Part shown: one piece after another, positions 59,164 through 64,000 of the stretch | How positions within the stretch are numbered: position 1 is the stretch's first letter | Layout of the letters: each line of letters begins with the position of its first letter | Source: a virus | Direction: 5' to 3' (one strand) | DNA length: 64,000 bases | Virus record (IMG/VR): IMGVR_UViG_3300017917_003388 | Location: 62,001-126,000 of that record | The notes under the pieces: model-generated | What the model was told of the DNA's origin: nothing | The model's database searches: none | Seen by the model: the letters and a program-made list of their open reading frames with translations, nothing else | Made by a program: the position numbers and the translations under genes

Positions 59164-59793
59164 TTATACATATTGCGCTTTATATTGCTTATTCTTAATA
59201 GTTTGAGCTTTTCCAATAAGTTGACATCTTACTGTTTCTGGATTTATTTGGAGATCAATAGCTAGGTCATAGTAATTAGAATAAGTTTTAATATATTCTC
59301 CAGATATTGTATATAAAGCTACTTGTTTTCCATTTCCCTTATTGGGACTTATCCTACCCTTATGGGCTTCTGAGACTCCTGGTTTTAAGATTCCTTTCCC
59401 TCCTCCTTTAGGATTTGGGATTCCTTTTCTTTCTTTACTCCATTTATGTTTTTGTTCAAATGAATGTTTAGCAACACCTGTTAATTTTTCACTAATTATT
59501 TTTTTGGTTTCTTCTTTATGAAGATTATTTCCTTTAGCATCATTAGTTAAATTATAAAATAATGGATTTGTTGAAGCATGAAAGTATTCTAACCATTGAG
59601 ATTCTATATCACGGGCATCTCCTTCACCTTGCCAAAGTATATCTCTTGTAAAATTGTTTTTACCGTATTTTTTTAGAGCATCTTTTATTACTTTACCACT
59701 ACCATAATAATTTTCGTCAATTTGAGATTTTCGAGAGGAACCAATATACTTTTTTCCATTAATTTTATTGGTTATAATATAAACATATGTCAT
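59164..59793 (-). CDS. GIY-YIG homing endonuclease (Seg-like) with NUMOD motif
   Basis: The protein has 209 residues from the ATG at 59793; a GTG at 59844 in the same frame is not the start because the promoter element (59802-59814) lies between them. The GIY-YIG domain starts YVYIITNKINGKKYIGSSRK (3-22), with ALKKYGKNNF and the catalytic Glu in DIESQWLEYF (about 63-72). NUMOD3-like (EETKKIISEKLTGVAKHS) and NUMOD1-like (VALYTISGEYIKTYSNYYDL) segments follow. Resembles T4 Seg endonucleases. Confidence 0.88.
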   Translation of the reverse strand: MTYVYIITNKINGKKYIGSSRKSQIDENYYGSGKVIKDALKKYGKNNFTRDILWQGEGDARDIESQWLEYFHASTNPLFYNLTNDAKGNNLHKEETKKIISEKLTGVAKHSFEQKHKWSKERKGIPNPKGGGKGILKPGVSEAHKGRISPNKGNGKQVALYTISGEYIKTYSNYYDLAIDLQINPETVRCQLIGKAQTIKNKQYKAQYV

Positions 59794-59801
59794 ATTTTGT
59801 T

Positions 59802-59814
59802 TTATTATAAATAT
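59802..59814 (-). promoter_or_regulatory. Putative late promoter element
   Basis: Exact 13-mer on the coding strand, about 8 bases upstream of the endonuclease ATG at 59793. Its place decides the start codon of that gene. Confidence 0.52.
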
Positions 59815-59830
59815 TGGTAGGGCCGTCCCT

Positions 59831-60511
59831 TTACCAAAAACCACTATAAGAACTTTTTAATCCTAAAAGTTTGGAAAAGCGAGGAAGTCTACATGACCAA
59901 TATCGCGCACTAGTTTTAGATTCTCCAGTACCACATCTATGTCGTTTAGCAAAAGCTCGCCTAGCTTTAGGATCATTAATTTTTACAGATAAACCAGTTG
60001 TATCTCCAAAACTAACTTTTTTAATTTTTTTAGTTTTTGGATCACGAACATATACATAAAATTTTTTAGAACCACCACGTTTTGGTTTTCCAATTGGTGG
60101 GTTTTTCTTTTTATCTTTAGATTCTTCTAATTCCTCTTCCTCCAACATAGGTAAGTCTAAAGGTACTTTTTTACCTTCATACATTCCATACTCACCTAAA
60201 TTAGTTTCGAATAATATTTCTTTATCTAGATCATTTACATAAATAGCATTACGAGAATATAAATAACGAGCTTCAGCCCATAAATCTAAAAATGCATCTG
60301 AGCCGTATCTAAATGTATTTTCTGTAAGAGCTACTTTGTTATCAATATGATATTTCATATTTTCAGACATTATAATTCTTGATGATATATTTTCATTAAG
60401 AATTGGACCAGGATTTCCTACATTTTCACATGTATTACATCCACAACTACATTTATGTTGTGTAGTTTGTTTTATTAATATTTCTCTTATTATTTTTCTT
60501 ATATTTTCCAT
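59831..60511 (-). CDS. Tagged protein with a DUF5872-like basic C-terminal domain
   Basis: A 226-residue protein. Tag-like start MENIRKIIREILIKQTTQHK, a Cys cluster (CSCGCNTCENV, about 21-31) that could bind zinc, two Asn-Glu sites (LNENISS, LTENTFR), an acidic stretch (LEEEELEESKDKKK), then a basic domain (about 150-220): KFYVYVRDPKTKKIKKVSFG, DPKARRAFAKRHRCGT and ARYWSCRLPRF. The last part is a recurrent phage domain (DUF5872-like). A packaged DNA-binding protein fits; function unproven. Confidence 0.65.
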   Translation of the reverse strand: MENIRKIIREILIKQTTQHKCSCGCNTCENVGNPGPILNENISSRIIMSENMKYHIDNKVALTENTFRYGSDAFLDLWAEARYLYSRNAIYVNDLDKEILFETNLGEYGMYEGKKVPLDLPMLEEEELEESKDKKKNPPIGKPKRGGSKKFYVYVRDPKTKKIKKVSFGDTTGLSVKINDPKARRAFAKRHRCGTGESKTSARYWSCRLPRFSKLLGLKSSYSGFW

Positions 60512-60522
60512 GAATATAAATA

Positions 60523-61521
60523 TTATTTAATTTTGATGAATTTATCTTTTTTCAATTCATATACATTGGAAGATTTATGAGCAGTAGATTTAGTCATAAC
60601 TATCGCTTCGTTATTTTTGATATTAAACATATTTCTGTCTGCTCTATAACCAGCAGTTAAATATGGGTAATACATATTTTTTGGGATAGATGGAGGAATA
60701 TAACTATGTTCAGCAGTTAATTTATATATGTTTTTATATATGTTGTGTAAATTTATATTACCTTGTAATATTATGTTTATATTATCTGGCCCATGATTTT
60801 CATTACCATATTCTGAACCATATATTAACTTATGAATTAAATTTATATTTTTTAATTTATAAATAAATCGAGTTTGGTTTGGAACCCCATCTAAACTATT
60901 TAAATATATAAAATCATTTAATCTATCATTAAAGTATAATACTTCAAGATCATTGTTATATCTAGTGTATCCACTCCATCTAATAAAATCATCGGGGGAA
61001 GGACCATGGATTCCTGCTTTTTTATGGGAAATAAATATAACAGGTTCATTTGATGTGTTTATTATATTAAAATCAGATTTTGGAGTACCAGATTGGGATA
61101 TAGCTTTATGTACATATTTGTATTTTTTATTTTTTATTAATACATCTATATACCCCCCATGTTTATTAATTAATTCATATAATTTTAAATTTAATAAATT
61201 CAAATTATAATCTTCAACTACTGTTCCTGAACCTGTACCTTTTCCACCAAAAGATTGATCTTTAGTTAGATCTGAAATGGAATATTGAGTTTGAATGTCT
61301 GTAAAAAATGGGAATTTATTAATAGGATGAAACATATGTTTACATGTTATTATTTTTTTATTTAGAAAAAGATCTAAATATTCATCTCTATCAAATTTTA
61401 ATATTTTATTCTCTCCATTAACTAAATTAAATGGAATCTCATTTATTATTTTATTCGATAAAATATCAAAACGATATCCTCCCCTTTTACTTAAATCATA
61501 AATGGTTAAAGGTTTAAACAT
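60523..61521 (-). CDS. Unassigned protein, possible nuclease-like fold
   Basis: A 332-residue protein. FGGKGTGSGTVVEDYNLNLL (about 91-110), then SGTPKSDFNIINTSNEPVIF with ISHKKAG (about 145-171), gives an order E ... D ... SHK that recalls PD-(D/E)XK enzymes acting on DNA, but I could not confirm the fold. HGPDNINIILQGN and the ending are unassigned. It lies just upstream of the DUF5872-like gene and has no tag. Confidence 0.5.
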   Translation of the reverse strand: MFKPLTIYDLSKRGGYRFDILSNKIINEIPFNLVNGENKILKFDRDEYLDLFLNKKIITCKHMFHPINKFPFFTDIQTQYSISDLTKDQSFGGKGTGSGTVVEDYNLNLLNLKLYELINKHGGYIDVLIKNKKYKYVHKAISQSGTPKSDFNIINTSNEPVIFISHKKAGIHGPSPDDFIRWSGYTRYNNDLEVLYFNDRLNDFIYLNSLDGVPNQTRFIYKLKNINLIHKLIYGSEYGNENHGPDNINIILQGNINLHNIYKNIYKLTAEHSYIPPSIPKNMYYPYLTAGYRADRNMFNIKNNEAIVMTKSTAHKSSNVYELKKDKFIKIK

Positions 61522-61534
61522 TTTTATAACTAAT

Positions 61535-62065
61535 TTATTCGCTAATTTCTTCTTCTGATCCTAAATCATCTTTAGGTAATTCATTTTGATTAATATCTTC
61601 AGGAGAAGAAACAGGTTGTTCTTGTGATTGTGATGATGGTGTTATTTTTTCTTTATTGACTTCGGATTTGGCTCCATATGATAAAATTCGAGCAATAGAT
61701 TCAATACAATTTTGCTCTTCACTTAAATTTAATAAGTAATATTTTTTACCCTCAACTTTACCAATCCATGTTCTATCAGTGTATATTAAATAAAATGGTT
61801 GTTCATTAGCTAATACTATTCTAAAAGTAGTAGGTCTAGGAGCTACCCATTCTATATCTTTTATAAATAATTCATATTGTTCTGTTAACAATAATATAAT
61901 AACATCTTTAAGAGTAGGAAATTTGACTAATACTGGAAAGCGAGTTGTGTCTAAAGATATAGAAGTAGATGTATCTAAGTCTATATTTTTAGTTTTATTA
62001 TCAATAACATTGTTATATATTGATTTTATTTTTTCTTTTAATTCTCGTTTATTCATATTAATCAA
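61535..62065 (-). CDS. Unassigned protein with acidic tail
   Basis: A 176-residue protein, probably from the second or first Met (MINMNKRELKEKIKSIYNNV). A beta-rich middle (VLVKFPTLKDVIILLLTEQY, FRIVLANEQPFYLIYTDRTW) is followed by a Ser/Gln/Glu-rich acidic tail from about residue 135. Overlaps the next upstream gene by 8 bases. Likely head or core protein by context; no family known. Confidence 0.5.
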   Translation of the reverse strand: MINMNKRELKEKIKSIYNNVIDNKTKNIDLDTSTSISLDTTRFPVLVKFPTLKDVIILLLTEQYELFIKDIEWVAPRPTTFRIVLANEQPFYLIYTDRTWIGKVEGKKYYLLNLSEEQNCIESIARILSYGAKSEVNKEKITPSSQSQEQPVSSPEDINQNELPKDDLGSEEEISE

Positions 62066-62567
62066 GTTTTATATATGGTGATACTATACTTTCATAATCA
62101 CTCATATTTAAAATATCTTTGGATTTAGATAATTGTATGATATTTTCTAACACAAAATGTAAATCAAGATCATTATGTGCATCTTCTCTAGAATATTCCA
62201 TTATTCTTATTAATAAAGGAATAGATAAACTAATATATTCTTTGAATTGATTTTTTGATTCTTCATTTTCTTTTTTAAATATATCTAAAGAAGGTGATGA
62301 TATAATCGATCTTGATTTAATATAATCAACTGAATTTATATCATCATCTACTTCTTCTGATTTTTTTATGGGAGATGATAAAACTGTTTTTATAGTTTCT
62401 TTAATTTTTAGTTTATCTTGCTTATCTACCATATTTTTAGCTAAAGTAATAGCTCTCCCCATCATTACCTTTTCAGCATCAGCACCATATTTTGAAACAA
62501 AATCTCTTTTATTTTGTTTATATTGATTATATAACTGATTCTTAATTGATAATTCTCTGGGGTTCAT
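62058..62567 (-). CDS. Unassigned helical protein
   Basis: A 169-residue helical protein starting MNPRELSIKNQLYNQYKQNK. The middle is Lys/Asp-rich and the C-terminal half has regular hydrophobic spacing (YISLSIPLLIRIMEYSREDA). Overlaps its neighbour downstream. No family recognised. Confidence 0.52.
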   Translation of the reverse strand: MNPRELSIKNQLYNQYKQNKRDFVSKYGADAEKVMMGRAITLAKNMVDKQDKLKIKETIKTVLSSPIKKSEEVDDDINSVDYIKSRSIISSPSLDIFKKENEESKNQFKEYISLSIPLLIRIMEYSREDAHNDLDLHFVLENIIQLSKSKDILNMSDYESIVSPYIKLD

Positions 62568-62584
62568 TTGGGGAGTTTTAAAAA

Positions 62585-62758
62585 TTATTTACTTTTACTT
62601 TCAGCTACTGATGCTTTGTTATAAGCTGAAATTAGTTTTTTTAATTCACTTAAAGCTTTACGAGTTTTAGCTTTATTAGTTTTAAATTTACCTTCATGGT
62701 TTTCTTTTGCGGTTTCATATAACCCACTAATTTGTTCAAATAGTTCTTGTGTGTTCAT
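62585..62758 (-). CDS. Histone H1 / Hc1-like small basic protein
   Basis: A 57-residue frame with ATG at 62758 and TAA at 62585. After an N-terminal helix (MNTQELFEQISGLYETAKEN) comes a Lys-rich helical stretch, KFKTNKAKTRKALSELKKLI, then SAYNKASVAESKSK. This is the pattern of small histone-H1-like (Hc1) proteins of Bacteroidota and chlamydiae, which compact DNA. As a phage protein it might help package or shield DNA. The gap it fills is exactly gene-sized. Confidence 0.62.
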   Translation of the reverse strand: MNTQELFEQISGLYETAKENHEGKFKTNKAKTRKALSELKKLISAYNKASVAESKSK

Positions 62759-62789
62759 AGATATTTAGTTTTTATTTGTTTATTATTTG

Positions 62790-63209
62790 TTATTCATTTA
62801 TGTTTTGTTGTTGTCCTACAACTTGTGTTCTAACAAGCATTGTGATGGTATTACCAATTTGGTTTATTAATTTTTCATCTCCTAATTGTTGAGCATTTGC
62901 CATAGCCTTATTTAGAGAATCTTGAATTGCTTTTATATTTGGGTTTATATCTACTTCAGATGGAGTATCATCTTGAGATACATCTTGGTTATCTACACTG
63001 TCATCAGTATTAGTAATGTCTTCAATATCTATATCTTCTTGAGGAGCTACATCTTTTTTTTTCTTTTTAGATTCACCTAAAGACTTATGAATTAAACCTT
63101 TAATTGTATCTTTAAGATTATTAGATTCATTTAATGTATCATAATGTTTTATTGCAGGAATAGTTTCTCCAAAAGCTAATTTCTGCATATGTTCAAATTG
63201 TTTCATCAT
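62790..63209 (-). CDS. Tagged protein with N-terminal MQKLAFGE motif
   Basis: A 139-residue protein. It begins MMKQFEHMQKLAFGETIPAI, a version of the C-terminal tag of other genes placed here at the N-terminus, followed by LNESNNLKDTIKGLIHKSLG with GES (about 26-48), a version of the N-terminal tag with an LNE site. The remainder is acidic (PQEDIDIEDITNTDDSVDNQ) with a helical C-terminus. A prohead-core role fits. Confidence 0.6.
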   Translation of the reverse strand: MMKQFEHMQKLAFGETIPAIKHYDTLNESNNLKDTIKGLIHKSLGESKKKKKDVAPQEDIDIEDITNTDDSVDNQDVSQDDTPSEVDINPNIKAIQDSLNKAMANAQQLGDEKLINQIGNTITMLVRTQVVGQQQNINE

Positions 63210-63217
63210 TTAATTTA

Positions 63218-63230
63218 TAATAATAAATAT
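63218..63230 (-). promoter_or_regulatory. Putative promoter element, variant
   Basis: ATATTTATTATTA on the coding strand, close to the 13-mer, about 9 bases upstream of the start at 63209. Confidence 0.38.
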
Positions 63231-63234
63231 TGTA

Positions 63235-63852
63235 TTATCTTTTTCCGTGTAAATATTTAGTTAAAATAGCACCTATTACTCCTAATTTTTGTCTTATTAA
63301 CACCCATTCTTCGTAAGATAATTTATGTTCTTTATTATAATAAGATATAGTAAGAGTACCTATAAAATTATCATGGATGTCTTTTATAGCTAATAAATAA
63401 AATGATTTAGTTTTATATTTTTTACCTTTTACCTGGAATAACCCACAATCTAGATCATTATTTGAACATTCTGGTATGCTTATTTCTCCATTTTTATATA
63501 CTAATGAAAATGTCTTTGGATATAAAGATACAGGAATGTTTTGGAATATATTTTTTATAGATTGAACTTTAGATGAAATTCGTTCATAGAATATACTAAA
63601 TTTTTTTATTGAAGTTCCTGTGGGGAAAAAATGACCACCATTGTGAAATTGAGATAAACATATTCTATCACAACTAAGTTCTTCTTGTAATATTTCTAGC
63701 TGTTTATCTATTTTTTCGTCAGTATTTATTGATTCACCTAATATATCTTTATTACTACTAAATTTATTTTTAGCCCATTCTACTAATATTGGTCCAAATA
63801 CAGAAGTTATCAAAGCAATAGCTATAGTTAGGATAGCATTTATTTTGTCCAT
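63235..63852 (-). CDS. Membrane-anchored GAF-like protein
   Basis: A 205-residue protein. Residues 5-25 (NAILTIAIALITSVFGPILV) form one membrane helix. The soluble part has ELSCDRICLSQFHNGGHFFP followed by TGTSIKKFSIFYERIS (about 58-93), a GAF-like small-ligand domain pattern seen in many phage membrane proteins. CSNNDLDCGLF gives another Cys pair. Could be a sensor or a holin-associated regulator; undecided. Confidence 0.6.
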   Translation of the reverse strand: MDKINAILTIAIALITSVFGPILVEWAKNKFSSNKDILGESINTDEKIDKQLEILQEELSCDRICLSQFHNGGHFFPTGTSIKKFSIFYERISSKVQSIKNIFQNIPVSLYPKTFSLVYKNGEISIPECSNNDLDCGLFQVKGKKYKTKSFYLLAIKDIHDNFIGTLTISYYNKEHKLSYEEWVLIRQKLGVIGAILTKYLHGKR

Positions 63853-63855
63853 AAT

Positions 63856-64000
63856 TTATTTTTTAAGAGATTGCAAATATTTTATTGTTTCATCTTTATT
63901 TTGTAACAATTTTTGTTTTGCAGAACCATTCCATATTTCTATATCACCATTTTCAGAAATAAATGAATCATTTGAAGTATTTATTAATTCATTTATCCAC
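63856..64000 (-). CDS. Unassigned protein, C-terminal part only
   Basis: An open frame enters from the right edge and ends at TAA (63856-63858), giving 47 residues that include SNDSFISENGDIEIWNGSAK and end QSLKK. The 5' end lies outside the window. No family recognised. The short gap to the next gene and the open frame support it. Confidence 0.5.
   Translation of the reverse strand, partial: WINELINTSNDSFISENGDIEIWNGSAKQKLLQNKDETIKYLQSLKK

Noticed and set aside
59794-59844. GTG start extending the GIY-YIG endonuclease at 59164
   Set aside because: The promoter element lies between GTG and ATG, and the GIY-YIG domain begins right after the ATG at 59793.
2078-63230. TATAAATA on the plus strand read as T4-type late promoters for rightward transcription
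   Set aside because: No gene is encoded rightward, and the copies sit just upstream of minus-strand starts, so the element is read on the other strand.
1-64000. tRNA or rRNA genes
   Set aside because: No cloverleaf or conserved tRNA arms were seen in any of the intergenic gaps, which are mostly under 300 bases.

Overview
The window is a continuous piece of a large, AT-rich, T4-like myovirus genome. Every gene I can support lies on the minus strand, so transcription runs from high to low coordinates. The order of head, neck and tail genes (terminase, portal, protease, scaffold, capsid, then neck, sheath, tube, tape measure and baseplate) and a UvsX / gp32-like / RNase H / gp41-like replication block are diagnostic of the T4 supergroup. 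The host is probably a Bacteroidota bacterium, perhaps a flavobacterium. Starts have A-rich leaders with no Shine-Dalgarno motif, secreted proteins end their signal peptides with a small residue followed by Gln, and one lipoprotein carries an acidic Cys-Asp-Asp-Asp start typical of surface lipoproteins in that phylum.

Layout in the direction of transcription. (1) 64000-50600: a block of small, mostly unassigned proteins that share short peptide tags and are probably packaged with the head core; mixed in are a FAD oxidoreductase, a SLOG-fold protein, a pyrimidine-dimer-glycosylase-like protein, a histone-H1-like protein, a small kinase, two GIY-YIG endonucleases and a possible spanin pair. (2) 50593-40405: terminase, portal, two unassigned morphogenesis genes, a large tagged protein, prohead protease, acidic scaffold and major capsid protein. 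(3) 40310-34414: a homing endonuclease, PhoH, and a long Ser/Tyr-rich tail fibre with its small partners. (4) 34390-18189: neck proteins, sheath, tube, another homing endonuclease, gp26-like and chaperone-like proteins, tape measure, baseplate proteins, and a hub protein with a SleB-type cell-wall hydrolase domain, closed by a strong terminator. (5) 18060-8670: a divergent family-A-like DNA polymerase, gp32-like SSB, UvsX, RNase H/FEN, replicative helicase, NrdB, NrdA and a broken carrier-like gene. (6) 8642-1: a surface lipoprotein, a DpdA-like transglycosylase, QueC, QueE and QueD (preQ0 synthesis), thioredoxin, a UVR-motif protein and more homing endonucleases.

The genes support one lytic programme. 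Ribonucleotide reductase and thioredoxin feed a T4-type replisome. QueD-QueE-QueC with DpdA would replace some guanines in the DNA with a 7-deazaguanine, a known anti-restriction strategy. A repeated 13-bp element, read ATATTTATAATAA on the coding strand, lies just upstream of many genes, often directly after an intrinsic terminator, and is the likely single-element late promoter. Eight free-standing homing endonucleases and the remnant of another are scattered through the modules.

Most worth a second look: the shared tag peptides, which look like a head-core targeting code; the 7-deazaguanine cassette with its unusual QueE and QueC; the polymerase; the tail-chaperone overlap at a T7 slip site; and several broken genes. 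All assignments come from reading the sequence; no database search was run.
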